Positions 24,861-33,052 of a stretch of DNA of 64,000 nucleotides are shown here, piece after piece. The stretch's first letter is position 1. The number at the start of each line of letters is the position of its first letter. Made by a program: the position numbers and the translations under genes. Origin of the DNA: Bog-756 sp963738545 (GTDB lineage: Bacteria > Actinomycetota > Acidimicrobiia > Acidimicrobiales > RAAP-2); contig CAVTXA010000008.1 of NCBI GenBank assembly GCA_963738545.1, forward strand, positions 124,001 to 188,000, in the 5' to 3' direction. The notes beneath the pieces were generated by a model. That model ran no database searches. It had not been told where the DNA came from and saw only the letters and a program-made list of their open reading frames with translations.

Positions 24861-25955
24861 CTAGAGATACTGGCCCGTGGCCACCCCGGTCTTCGCCGCT
24901 GTGATGACGGCCCGCTCTGACTGGATGGCGTAGAGCTCAGCCACGGACGCGCCCCGTTCCGTGCCGGGAGCGTCGCCGTCCAGCCACCGTCGGGCCTCCG
25001 CCGGTGAGAGGCGGCCGACCTCGATCTGCGCGAGACATCGCCCCGCCCGAGTGGCCGCAGGATGCAGCTTCTCCAGCGGTTCGTTGGTGGTGATGGCCAC
25101 CAGGAGCCGGCGCCCCTGGCCGAGGAGCCCGTCGGTCACGTTGAGCAGTCGGGAGAGCCCTTGGCCGGTCGCCCCCTTGGCGTCGGGACGGATGAGCTCG
25201 TCACAGTCCTCGAGGACCAGCAGCCGCCAGCGACCCTCGGTGGAGCCACCGCTTCCGTCCCGGTCATCGTCCAGACCGACGAACATGAGGTACCCGGGAT
25301 CGCGGAACAGCAGTTCGGGGTCCAGCGCACAGTCCACGTCACACCAGTCCCTCCAGGCGACGGCGAGGGCACGAATCATGGTGGTCTTGCCCGTGCCCGG
25401 GGGTCCGTGCAGGAGAAGCAGGCGACCACCGATGCTCCCCGCATCCAGGGTCATCAGCTGGTCAGCGGCCGCTGCCGTGGTCGCCGAGTAGTTCCGGCGG
25501 ATGGCGTCCCAGGGTTCGACCGCCACCTTGCGCTCGGCCCGGGAGGGTCCGCGCGCGGAGAGGTGCCAGAAGCCGATGGGCACGCGATACGGATCGGTGG
25601 GCACAGGCTCGGTGAGTCCGTCGCAGGCCGACTCGGCCACGCGGTTGGCGAGGGCGCTGGAGCGGGCCAGGACGGAGATGTCCCCCGAGCCGTTGCTCCA
25701 CCTCCGGCCGCGCAACATCCAGCCCTCGCCGTGGGCGAGCACGGCGCGGAGTGACGGGGTGGTGGCCAGCCGGAAGGGCACGACGCCTGTCGGAAGCATC
25801 GAGGCCTGGGCGCGGATGTGGGAGAAGCTGACGGTCCGTGACCGGAGATAGGTCCCGGCCGCGAAGGCCCGGAGGAACATCACGTCGATCACATCGACGG
25901 GATCGTTGTGGTCGGACAGGTTCACATTGAGTTGAGTGGGGAGTCGGTGCTTCAT
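24861..25955 (-). CDS. AAA family ATPase with DUF5925 N-terminal domain
   Basis: A 364-residue protein. Residues about 1-165 match DUF5925 (LNVNLSDHNDPVDVIDVMFL at the start, then IGFWHLSARGPSR). The rest is an AAA module with Walker A GPPGTGKTT (about 184-192), Walker B LLVLEDCDELI (about 246-256), sensor I in LLVAITTNEP and an arginine region in HPAATRAGRCLAQIEVGRLS. Walker B has Glu-Asp, slightly different from the usual Asp-Glu. Proteins of this build occur in actinobacteria, but their substrate is unknown. The gene starts at ATG 25955. Confidence 0.87.
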   Translation of the reverse strand: MKHRLPTQLNVNLSDHNDPVDVIDVMFLRAFAAGTYLRSRTVSFSHIRAQASMLPTGVVPFRLATTPSLRAVLAHGEGWMLRGRRWSNGSGDISVLARSSALANRVAESACDGLTEPVPTDPYRVPIGFWHLSARGPSRAERKVAVEPWDAIRRNYSATTAAAADQLMTLDAGSIGGRLLLLHGPPGTGKTTMIRALAVAWRDWCDVDCALDPELLFRDPGYLMFVGLDDDRDGSGGSTEGRWRLLVLEDCDELIRPDAKGATGQGLSRLLNVTDGLLGQGRRLLVAITTNEPLEKLHPAATRAGRCLAQIEVGRLSPAEARRWLDGDAPGTERGASVAELYAIQSERAVITAAKTGVATGQYL

Positions 25956-26380
25956 CGGACTGCCTTTGGGAGAGGGTCATGGGGTTGCAATGGGGAGACG
26001 GCGCGGAACGTCCCGACGCGTGACGAGGGGTCCACCGTGGTGGGCGACGTGACCCCGGTCGAGGACCGGTCACCCGCCTGGAGGCTGGAGCGCTACGACC
26101 TCGGTTGCGGGCAACCGGCGCTGCACGTGGGCGCGACCGCACTCGACAGGGTGGTGCCCCGGAGCATCGTGTCGGCGGTTCTCGTGCGTGCCATAGGAGA
26201 AGTAATCATACGGATCGCGCCGGCAATGTCAATGGGAACGCTGGCCGAGTCCGCAACGCGGCGAGGGCCCGCCCGATCCTCGGCGGTCCTTCGGTGCCAC
26301 CCCAGCTCGGTCGGCCGGCCGTTTCGAACCACCGAAGGTCGACCCTTCCCAATCCGAGCTGTCGGGTTCATACTGGAGGT
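25956..26380. other. Intergenic stretch upstream of the RNA candidate
   Basis: No convincing protein gene on either strand. A possible sigma-70-like promoter pointing right lies at the end: TTCCCA (26346-26351), a 17-base spacer and CATACT (26369-26374), each four of six to consensus. It would start a transcript near 26381. Confidence 0.45.
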
Positions 26381-26626
26381 GAGGGATCCGGGAGGATCCT
26401 GAAAGGAGGCGCTTTTGCGAAGTATGCGAGGTGGCTCATCCTGAGAACGGATGACGTGGGATCAAGAAGGCCCAGGTACGTCGAAGGCAAGCGGCTCGGA
26501 GTGGGAGCGTTGCAGCGATAAGGACAAGGAAGCCCTTCTGGTCGCCAGATCCCGAGGTGGTGCGTTCTCGGAGTACAGACGAAGTAAAGCGCCCGATCCC
26601 CGCCAGCCCGTGGGACGGGCGCTTTT
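26381..26626 (+). ncRNA. Candidate structured non-coding RNA (about 245 nt)
   Basis: A gene-free stretch folds by eye into a nested, multi-branched structure. The outer helix pairs GGCGCTTT (26408-26415) with AAAGCGCC (26586-26593). Inside are the hairpin TCATCC/GGATGA (26436-26441 with 26449-26454), the helix GGGATC/GATCCC (26458-26463 with 26548-26553), GAAGG/CCTTC (26466-26470 with 26534-26538), the small hairpin TGG-TCG-CCA (26539-26547), and GCAA...GCTC with GAGC...TTGC in the middle. The 3' end is a strong intrinsic terminator that competes with the outer helix. It is not a tRNA, SRP RNA, tmRNA or RNase P RNA by eye. A raiA-type or another actinobacterial RNA class is possible but cannot be assigned. 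Confidence 0.5.
26586..26626 (+). terminator. Intrinsic terminator, possibly bidirectional
   Basis: A perfect 10-base stem, AAAGCGCCCG (26586-26595) with CGGGCGCTTT (26616-26625), encloses a 20-base loop and is followed by a short T-run. It ends the plus-strand RNA candidate. On the minus strand the same hairpin follows the stop of the thioesterase gene at 26659 and is trailed by TTTACTT, so it may stop both convergent transcripts. The left arm can instead pair with 26408-26415. Confidence 0.78.
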
Positions 26627-26658
26627 CGCGTGCCCCATAGGTCCGACCCGGGCTGTGC

Positions 26659-27462
26659 TCAGGGGACAGCGACCGCCCGGGCATAGACCAGCGTGGTGAT
26701 GGTCTCGGTGGAGGTGTCGATGAGCACGACCTCCACGGGAGCGTCGGGCCCGACCCCGAGGAGTCTGCTCTGGGTGCGCACGGGACCCTGCTCGGTCTTC
26801 CGGAGGTAGCGGAGGTCGAGGTCGGTCACCACGAAGCGCGGTCCGAAGCGTGCCTCCAGGAGGTCCTCCGCCGCGGCCTCGGCCAGAAGGGCCACCATCG
26901 CCCCCTGCAGGGTCCCCGCAGGATTCCGGAGCTCCGGAGTGACCTCGACCAACGCGATGCCCTGGGCCGCGTCGACCACTTGGATGCCGGCCTCCTCGCG
27001 CAGGGGCCGGGTGAGGGGCTTGGGATTCCGGAAGATGGTCGGGGTCTGCCCGAGCGGGACATTGGGCTTCGGGGGATCGCTCGCCTTTCGAGGGACCCTG
27101 GCGAAGCCGATGGCCCCCGTGGCGACCGGCGCCCCGTCGTCCGCCCTCAGCTCGACCGTGCAGGTCGCCGACCGTTTGCCCTGGCGCACGATTGTGCTCG
27201 TGGCATCGATGCGTCGGGGCGCGGGGATCGGCCGCATCCGGACGGACATGTCCGAGGTCAGCGTCCACATGGTGGCGTCCTGATCGAGCGGGACCCCGGC
27301 CACGACGTCGACGACGAAGGAGAGGACGCTGGCCCGGACGATGCCATGGCGCAGGGTCTCCTCCTGGGGCGTGAGCTCCAGGTGCAGCGTGTCGTCCTCG
27401 AACCGGGCCCCCACCCCCAGCCGGCTGGGCACAGACATCCCTGGATCCGATATGTCGGTCAT
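26659..27462 (-). CDS. PaaI-like double-hotdog thioesterase
   Basis: A 267-residue protein with two hotdog domains. The first carries RHGIVRASVLSFVVDVVAGV and the second LRNPAGTLQGAMVALLAEAA, whose NPAGTLQGGM-like pattern with the following acidic helix is the PaaI active-site signature. The second domain looks catalytic; the first (MWTLTSDMSVRMRPIPAPRR) is like tandem acyl-CoA thioesterases of fatty-acid or phenylacetate metabolism. ATG 27462 is chosen because upstream residues in the same frame are low-complexity. It lies convergent to the RNA candidate. Confidence 0.82.
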   Translation of the reverse strand: MTDISDPGMSVPSRLGVGARFEDDTLHLELTPQEETLRHGIVRASVLSFVVDVVAGVPLDQDATMWTLTSDMSVRMRPIPAPRRIDATSTIVRQGKRSATCTVELRADDGAPVATGAIGFARVPRKASDPPKPNVPLGQTPTIFRNPKPLTRPLREEAGIQVVDAAQGIALVEVTPELRNPAGTLQGAMVALLAEAAAEDLLEARFGPRFVVTDLDLRYLRKTEQGPVRTQSRLLGVGPDAPVEVVLIDTSTETITTLVYARAVAVP

Positions 27463-27618
27463 GTGATCTCCAGAATCGGCACGAGCCGTAGATGGTAACG
27501 GCGATCGACGGCGATGGGCGCATCCGTCCGGCCGCGGGTGGCGCCCCGGCGGTGGGGCCTTGGCGCCCGGGACGGCCTGGGTGTAAGAAGCCCGTGTCCC
27601 CGAGGATGGAGGCGGCAC

Positions 27619-28818
27619 GTGGCGAGAACCGAGCCCGTTGGTGATTGGACGTCGGATTTCGATGTCCTCGACGATGCGTATGTGCGAAACCCCTTCCCCC
27701 GCTGGGACGAGCTACGCCGGACCTGCCCGATCGCCCACACGGACCGCAGGGGCCGGGCCTGGCTCCCCACGACCTATGCGGACGTCACGGCCATGGCCAA
27801 GGACATCGATCACTTCAGTTCCGCCAACACCAGTGTGATCGACTCCGTCGACGAGGAGGAGACCCCGATCCTCACCTACGGGCTCCCTCCGATCACGTCC
27901 GACCCTCCGCTGCACACCTGGACCCGCCGCCTCCTGCTCCCGTGGTTCTCCCACGCCAGGGTGGCATCGTACGAGCCGATGACGAGGTCACTGTGTCGCT
28001 CGCTGATCGATGCCCATGTCGACACCGGCCGGGCCGACGCCGCCGCCGACTACGCCCAGCAGATTCCCGTCCGGGTCATCGGGTCGATTCTGGGGATCCC
28101 CGAGGAGTTGTCGGAGACCTTCACCGGCTGGGTGCGGGACGCGTTGGAGTTCGCCGACGACCCCGAACGGGTCCAGCGCGGCATGTTCGGCATCGGCTAC
28201 TACCTCTGGGATCGGATCAACGAGCGTCGCCAGACCGATGGCGACGACCTCCTGACCTACCTGCTCCACGCGGAGGTGGACGGAGGGTCGGTCGATGACA
28301 TGATCGTGCTGGGCATGGCCATCTTGACGATGATCGCCGGGATCGACACCACCTGGAGCGCCATTGGCTCCTCGCTGTGGCACCTGGCCACCCACGACGC
28401 CGACCGGGCGATGCTCGTGGCCGATCCCGGGCTCGTCGACACCGCGGTCGAGGAGCTCCTCCGGGCCTACGCACCGGTCACGATGGCCCGCATCGTGACC
28501 ACGGACGTGGAGTTCAACGGCTGTCCCATGCGACAGGGCGACAAGCTGCTCCTGAACTTTCCGGCGGCGAACCGCGACCCCGCCGTCTTCGACCGGGCCG
28601 ACGAGGTGCTCCTCGACCGCCGGGAGAACCGACACGTGGCGTTCGGCTCCGGCATCCACCGGTGTGCCGGCTCCAACCTGGCGAGAATGGAGCTACGGGT
28701 CGCACTCGAAGAGTGGTTGGCCCGGGTCCCGGTCTTCCACCTGGCCGAGGGAGCCGAAGTCGTGTGGGCCGGTGGACAGGTCAGGGGGCCACGCCGGCTG
28801 GATGTTGTGTTCTCGTGA
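27619..28818 (+). CDS. Cytochrome P450
   Basis: A complete bacterial class I P450 of 399 residues. The I-helix oxygen-binding motif AGIDTT is at 240-245, the ExxR pair at Glu279-Arg282 (EELLR), and the haem loop FGSGIHRCAG ends with the axial Cys349. GTG 27619 follows a GGAGG site, giving a normal family length. No ferredoxin or ferredoxin reductase gene is adjacent, so electrons must come from elsewhere in the genome. The substrate is unknown; a CYP that acts on fatty or aromatic compounds is plausible from the surrounding acyl-CoA genes, but this is only context. Confidence 0.94.
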   Translation: MARTEPVGDWTSDFDVLDDAYVRNPFPRWDELRRTCPIAHTDRRGRAWLPTTYADVTAMAKDIDHFSSANTSVIDSVDEEETPILTYGLPPITSDPPLHTWTRRLLLPWFSHARVASYEPMTRSLCRSLIDAHVDTGRADAAADYAQQIPVRVIGSILGIPEELSETFTGWVRDALEFADDPERVQRGMFGIGYYLWDRINERRQTDGDDLLTYLLHAEVDGGSVDDMIVLGMAILTMIAGIDTTWSAIGSSLWHLATHDADRAMLVADPGLVDTAVEELLRAYAPVTMARIVTTDVEFNGCPMRQGDKLLLNFPAANRDPAVFDRADEVLLDRRENRHVAFGSGIHRCAGSNLARMELRVALEEWLARVPVFHLAEGAEVVWAGGQVRGPRRLDVVFS

Positions 28819-28858
28819 CCACGGGGCCCGTCCCGTCCGACGCTACCGATCGGGTCGG

Positions 28859-29227
28859 TCAGCGGGGAGGCGGCGCCGATGCGCAGGCGAAGCAGCGTCG
28901 GGCGGCCGGCAGCGCCTCGAGGCGCTCCGGGGCGATCGTCCCACCGCAGCTCTCACAGACGGCATAGGTCCCCGCGGCCAGCTTCGCCAACGCCACGTCC
29001 AGATCCCTGAGGTTGGATTCGGCCTCGGCTAGCAGCGCGGCAGCTCGCGCCCGTTCGTAGGCCACAGTCGATCCTTCGGGATCGTGCTCATCGTCGCCGT
29101 TGGCATCGCCGGCGTCCCCGGCCAGGCCCGCCACCTCCGAGGCCATCGCCCGCACCCGGTCCAACGCCGAGAGGTGCTCCGCTTCGAGCGCGGCCCGGAC
29201 GCGCCCATCGTGCGTCCAGCTAGTCAT
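28859..29227 (-). CDS. TraR/DksA-type zinc-finger protein
   Basis: A 122-residue protein with an N-terminal helical coiled-coil-like region (acidic and Ala-rich, about 1-85) and a C-terminal C4 zinc finger: CESCGGTI, then RLEALPAARRCFAC. This is the DksA/TraR layout, in which the coiled coil reaches into the RNA polymerase secondary channel. The tip residues cannot be judged by eye, so binding to polymerase is inference. The gene begins at GTG or ATG 29227 and ends shortly after the convergent P450. Confidence 0.87.
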   Translation of the reverse strand: MTSWTHDGRVRAALEAEHLSALDRVRAMASEVAGLAGDAGDANGDDEHDPEGSTVAYERARAAALLAEAESNLRDLDVALAKLAAGTYAVCESCGGTIAPERLEALPAARRCFACASAPPPR

Positions 29228-29267
29228 CGACGAAGCCGAAGGGGCCCATGTCCAGTTCGGCTCTCGG

Positions 29268-29990
29268 TCAACCGAATCGACGGGCGGAGAGCAGCATCAA
29301 CCGGGGTATGCCCGCGGCGTCGGGCAGGTCACCCGTCTCGACGAGCACGTCGGGCGGCGGTGGGGGCTCCACCATGTCCTCGATGAACAGCCCGGCGTGA
29401 CCCATGGCGTGCACGTACCTGCTCAGGGGACGATGGGCGAACTCGAGATCGACGCCGGGCGCCACCTCGTCGACGGCCACGTCGTCCTGCAGATAGGACC
29501 CGATCCTCCAGAAGTGATCGTCCGAGTGGAGATCTTGGACCCACCCGCTCCCGGGCGCCTGCAGGAACGGATGGACCAGGAGGAGGAGGAACAGCCCGCC
29601 GGGCTGGAGCACACGGGCGACCTCGGCGATGGCGGGTTCGAACGGGTCCACATGCTCGAGGGCCAGGCACAGGACGACGGCGTCGAAGCTGGCGGATGGG
29701 CAGGGGAGTTGCTCGGAACGGGCCCTGATGAACCGGGCTCGGCTGCCGCGTCGGTGGGCGGCACGGATCTGCGCCTCGGTCGGATCGAGCCCGATCGCCT
29801 CGACGCCGAGACCCGCGATGCGTCGAGTGACCTGTCCCTCTCCGCACCCCACGTCCAGGACCCGCCGTGCCCCGTGGAGAAATGACTCGACGAGGGGCAG
29901 GATCTGCTCCTCGTATTCGGGGTCGGCTCCATCGGTGTACTCCGCCTGCCACCATGCTGCGTGCTGTTCCCAGAGGGCGTCGCCAGCCAT
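29268..29990 (-). CDS. Class I SAM-dependent methyltransferase
   Basis: A 240-residue methyltransferase of the UbiE/Methyltransf_11 type. SAM motif I is VLDVGCGEGQVTRRIAG, the acidic end of strand 2 is GLDPTEAQIRAA, and motif III-IV reads SFDAVVLCLALEHV followed by LQPGGLFLLLLVHPFLQ. The acceptor substrate cannot be deduced. ATG 29990 fits the family start MAGDALWEQHAAWWQAEY; the longer open frame to 30788 is not supported. It is followed by the DksA-type gene on the same strand after 40 bases. Confidence 0.88.
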   Translation of the reverse strand: MAGDALWEQHAAWWQAEYTDGADPEYEEQILPLVESFLHGARRVLDVGCGEGQVTRRIAGLGVEAIGLDPTEAQIRAAHRRGSRARFIRARSEQLPCPSASFDAVVLCLALEHVDPFEPAIAEVARVLQPGGLFLLLLVHPFLQAPGSGWVQDLHSDDHFWRIGSYLQDDVAVDEVAPGVDLEFAHRPLSRYVHAMGHAGLFIEDMVEPPPPPDVLVETGDLPDAAGIPRLMLLSARRFG

Positions 29991-30078
29991 GGCCCGAGGG
30001 TAGTTGGCCCCGGTCGGACAGGTCCTGGCCCATCTTGAACCGGTGCCGGCCGAGGACGTGGCGATGGCCGGGCGGGAG

Positions 30079-30414
30079 CTACCCCTTGGCTGGGAGTGAC
30101 CCGGCGACGGCCACGCCCAGCGCGGCCCATCGGGCGAGCTGGCGTCTGGTTCGGACGTGCTCGGATGCCACGCGGAGCCAACCCTCCATCGGGCGACCCC
30201 GCATGACGGCCACCTCCGCGTGCGTCGTGGCCACGAGCCGGTCCGATTGGACGGGGTCGACGCGGACCAGCACGCCCCCCTGGCTGCTGGCCGAGATGGC
30301 CAGGTTGCCACCCACCAGGAAGCCGACCCCGCCGAACATCTTCTTCTCGGTAAGTCCGGGTTGGCCCTCCAGGACCTCGCGGAGTCGCTCGGCCAGTTCC
30401 ACGTCGTAGGCCAC
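30079..30414 (-). CDS. TfoX N-terminal domain protein
   Basis: A protein of about 111 residues that matches the TfoX/Sxy N-terminal domain: YDVELAERLREVLEGQPGLT, then EKKMFGGVGFLVGGNLAISA, a very recognisable family stretch. Some relatives control competence genes, but stand-alone actinobacterial forms have no known role. GTG 30414 is favoured over 30510 because the conserved region starts at once after it. The C-terminal helix (RQLARWAALGVAVAGSL) is typical. Confidence 0.85.
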   Translation of the reverse strand: MAYDVELAERLREVLEGQPGLTEKKMFGGVGFLVGGNLAISASSQGGVLVRVDPVQSDRLVATTHAEVAVMRGRPMEGWLRVASEHVRTRRQLARWAALGVAVAGSLPAKG

Positions 30415-30654
30415 GGAGGGGAGCGTACAAGGGCGGTCCCCCGATCGCCCCGAGGCCGTCGGTTCCCTCGGGTGGGCCGGGACACGACCGCTGTCCTGGC
30501 CTGAGCCCAAGGGTCATGCGTCCCACCGGGCAGGGCGACACGGGTCCGTGGAACCGCTCGGCCATCTATGCCACTGTGTAGGTCACCAGCTGAATCGGGG
30601 CGTGCAGGGGTAGTGCCGTGGCCAACGTTCCCGACTGACACTTCAGGAGCACAC

Positions 30655-31110
30655 ATGACCATCACCGCAGCGGTCGAGGCCCAGCATCGTGGCTCAGCCG
30701 ATCTCCCCTTTGTCGAGATCGGTGAGGGCAACAAACTCAAGGTGATCCAGGTCGACGTGGCCGAAGGCCTGTGGATCGTCGAGAACATCTTCCAGGCCGG
30801 CTACGCCGTCCAGACCCACCGCCACACGGGCCCCGTCTACGGCTACACGATGTCCGGGGCGTGGAAGTACCGCGAGTACGACTACGTCAACCGGGCCGGT
30901 TCGTTCCTCTTCGAGCCGGCGGGATCGGTGCACACCCTCGAGTGCATCGAGGACGATACCCAGGTGTGGTTCCAGATGTACGGCGTCAACCTCAACCTCG
31001 CCCCCGACGGCAGCATCGACAGCGTCTTCGATGGCCCCGGTGCCCTCGAGGCGTACTACGCACTGTGCGAAGCCGAGGGCCTGCCCCGGCCCGACGTTCT
31101 GGTGAGCTGA
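30655..31110 (+). CDS. Cupin, 2,4'-dihydroxyacetophenone-dioxygenase-like
   Basis: A 151-residue cupin. Metal-binding motif 1 reads AVQTHRHTGPVYGYTMSGAW (His, His, and a Tyr/Glu-position change), and motif 2 reads FLFEPAGSVHTLECIEDD (His in VHT). The wider pattern, including NIFQAGYAVQTHRHTGPVYG, fits ChrR-like or 2,4'-dihydroxyacetophenone dioxygenase-like cupins. These cleave C-C bonds or act as metal-dependent regulators. ATG 30655 is preceded by AGGAG at good spacing. It is a single-gene unit. Confidence 0.85.
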   Translation: MTITAAVEAQHRGSADLPFVEIGEGNKLKVIQVDVAEGLWIVENIFQAGYAVQTHRHTGPVYGYTMSGAWKYREYDYVNRAGSFLFEPAGSVHTLECIEDDTQVWFQMYGVNLNLAPDGSIDSVFDGPGALEAYYALCEAEGLPRPDVLVS

Positions 31111-31195
31111 ACCTCCACGCCACCGGTCCGGTCGCCCCGGTCCGGCGCAGAACCGCCTCGGGGATCCCGGCTCTGGGATCCCGGCGGGACGGCCA

Positions 31196-31384
31196 TCAGA
31201 ACGACGGTCCGCCTCCACCCCGCCCGTGGACGGGGGCAATGGAGAAGGTGGGCATGGTGGCTCCGCAGTCGGAGCAGATATAGAACCGCTCGTCCCTCAC
31301 CACATCGTTGACCACGTCGGGAAACGTCCCCGATCCGGCACAGATGGGGACCTCCAACGGTCCTCGGATCACCACGGCGGCCAT
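31196..31384 (-). CDS. Small cysteine-containing hypothetical protein
   Basis: A 62-residue protein beginning MAAVVIRGPLEVPICAGSGT and containing FYICSDCGATMPTFS. One CxxC pair and a further Cys are visible, enough for a partial zinc-ribbon. The composition is natural, but the frame is short and no ribosome site is strong. A similar-sized CxxC protein (51861-52049) occurs elsewhere in the window, though the two are not evidently related. Confidence 0.45.
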   Translation of the reverse strand: MAAVVIRGPLEVPICAGSGTFPDVVNDVVRDERFYICSDCGATMPTFSIAPVHGRGGGGPSF

Positions 31385-31655
31385 TGGACTCCTCGGCGCC
31401 GGTGGATGCGGATGGGAGAAGACGCTGGTTCTCCGGCCGGGTCCGGGCCAGCGGCGGATTGCCCCTCTGCCTCTGACCTCGTGTCACCCTAGGTCTAGTC
31501 CAGATCCTGCCCGGCCCGACCCGCACTCCCGGTGCCGGGGTCCACGATGCACCGCCGTCCGGGTCCGGCATCCCCGGTGAGGGCCACGCGACCTGATAGA
31601 CGGGGAAGGCGGGCGCCGGGAAGACAAGGGCCCAGAGGACAAGTGAGGATCTGTC

Positions 31656-31886
31656 GTGACGACCAATACATCGGTGTTCCAGCGTGAGCTGGATGCTCTG
31701 GAAGAGGGGAACGAACGGGCCGAGGCGAAAAAGGAGATGACCCGGTTGGCCCTGGTCTGCAAGGGCCAGCCCGACGAGGTGATCACCCGCAAGCTGAGGA
31801 AGCTTCTGGGATCACGCCTGAAGGGGGAAGAGCTGGCCAGAATGGTCACCGCCCTCAAGTCCGGGGAGAAGATCGACCTCCACTAG
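31656..31886 (+). CDS. Small helical hypothetical protein
   Basis: A 76-residue, highly charged helical protein: VFQRELDALEEGNERAEAKK, then EVITRKLRKLLGSRLKGEEL. It starts at GTG 31656 with AGGA upstream. No family recognised, and no DNA-binding motif is certain. It ends eight bases before the stop of the convergent ABC permease gene. Confidence 0.6.
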   Translation: MTTNTSVFQRELDALEEGNERAEAKKEMTRLALVCKGQPDEVITRKLRKLLGSRLKGEELARMVTALKSGEKIDLH

Positions 31887-31894
31887 GAGCCGGC

Positions 31895-33052
31895 TCAGGC
31901 GTCCCGGGTGACCATCCGCCACGCTCCGAGTACGGTCCACACCACGGTCCAGCCGACGACCACGCCGATGGCCACCGCCGTCGACTCCGTGACCGAGGGA
32001 GCGCCAGCTCCCCCACCGTGCCCACCGAACACCGTGGGCAGACCGCCGGGTTCGAAATGGGTGGTGGCCAGACCCACCAGGCCGCGCTGCAGGTTGATCA
32101 GATGGTCGATCGGCGCGTGGGTGAGCACCGGTGTCAGGACGACCTCGAGCACGATGAGCAGGATCACCGGGACCGTGCGCTGTCCCATGAGGGACGCCAG
32201 GCCCAGGCCCACCAGGAAGCCGATGGCCGCATACAGCTCGAGCCACAGCCCCGCCTTCACCATCAGGGCGATGGACGGTGCGAGGAAGTGGCCCGAGTAG
32301 TCGGCATAGTCCTGGTTGGCAATCGTCACGGCCTGGGCCCGGTTCACCGCCGGAGAGCTGGGTTGCTGGTTGGCCGCGCCCGGCCCGCGGAGCACCGACC
32401 CGCCGGCCGGGCCGTTGCCGCACGGGACGTTGGCGTTCATCGGCCCGCTGTAGTTGAAGTTGCAGATCACCGCGGTGGCGTGGTCGCCGGCCCAGGCATC
32501 GAAGGCCGTATGCGACAGTCCGGGGGGAACGTTCACACCCTCGTAGTCGAGCTGGGTCGGCGCGGCGAAGGTGCAGACCGCGCACACGACGATGAATCCC
32601 ACCGCCACCAGGGGGACGATGATGGCCAATCCCGCCGGGATCCGGGCCAGGTAGAGGGCCAACCTCGATCTCCCGGTGACGACCAGATGCCGGAACATGC
32701 CCTCGGTGAGGTCCACCGATCCGGCGGTGCACCCGAGCGTGGCGGCCACGATGAACCCGAAGATGAACATGACCCCGGCGACCAGGGTGGAGAAGATGTC
32801 GTAGCCACCGGCCGGCCCGTAGGTGCGCGGGGCGAAGGCGTGGGCCAGGAGTCGGAAGGCGAGGAGCACCGTGGGGATGCCGATGTTGACCACTACCAGG
32901 GTGATCATGAGTCCTCGCCGCTTGCGGAGTTCCATGATCCGGGTAGCGATCATGGAGCCCGTGGGGATCCAGGAGCCCCGATGGTCCTGCTCGACCCGGT
33001 CGGCCGCCAGTGGGCTCGGGTCCGGGGTGCCGGTGATGGTTGGGGTGGTCAC
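31895..33052 (-). CDS. ABC-2 type transporter permease
   Basis: A 385-residue membrane protein. After a polar N-terminus (about 1-48) six or so hydrophobic helices follow, including LMITLVVVNIGIPTVLLAFR, IFSTLVAGVMFIFGFIVAAT, and the C-terminal TAVAIGVVVGWTVVWTVLGA. The periplasmic-side loop between the third and fourth helices is unusually large (about 100 residues, with SYSG-type Gly/Ser-rich stretches). This fits an ABC-2 exporter permease. The start overlaps the ATP-binding gene by four bases, so the two proteins make one transporter. Confidence 0.85.
   Translation of the reverse strand: MTTPTITGTPDPSPLAADRVEQDHRGSWIPTGSMIATRIMELRKRRGLMITLVVVNIGIPTVLLAFRLLAHAFAPRTYGPAGGYDIFSTLVAGVMFIFGFIVAATLGCTAGSVDLTEGMFRHLVVTGRSRLALYLARIPAGLAIIVPLVAVGFIVVCAVCTFAAPTQLDYEGVNVPPGLSHTAFDAWAGDHATAVICNFNYSGPMNANVPCGNGPAGGSVLRGPGAANQQPSSPAVNRAQAVTIANQDYADYSGHFLAPSIALMVKAGLWLELYAAIGFLVGLGLASLMGQRTVPVILLIVLEVVLTPVLTHAPIDHLINLQRGLVGLATTHFEPGGLPTVFGGHGGGAGAPSVTESTAVAIGVVVGWTVVWTVLGAWRMVTRDA

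Noticed and set aside
26381..26626. Assignment of the RNA candidate to a named class (raiA, 6C, riboswitch)
   Set aside because: The folding is visible but no consensus could be matched with confidence from memory, and no open frame follows for a riboswitch.
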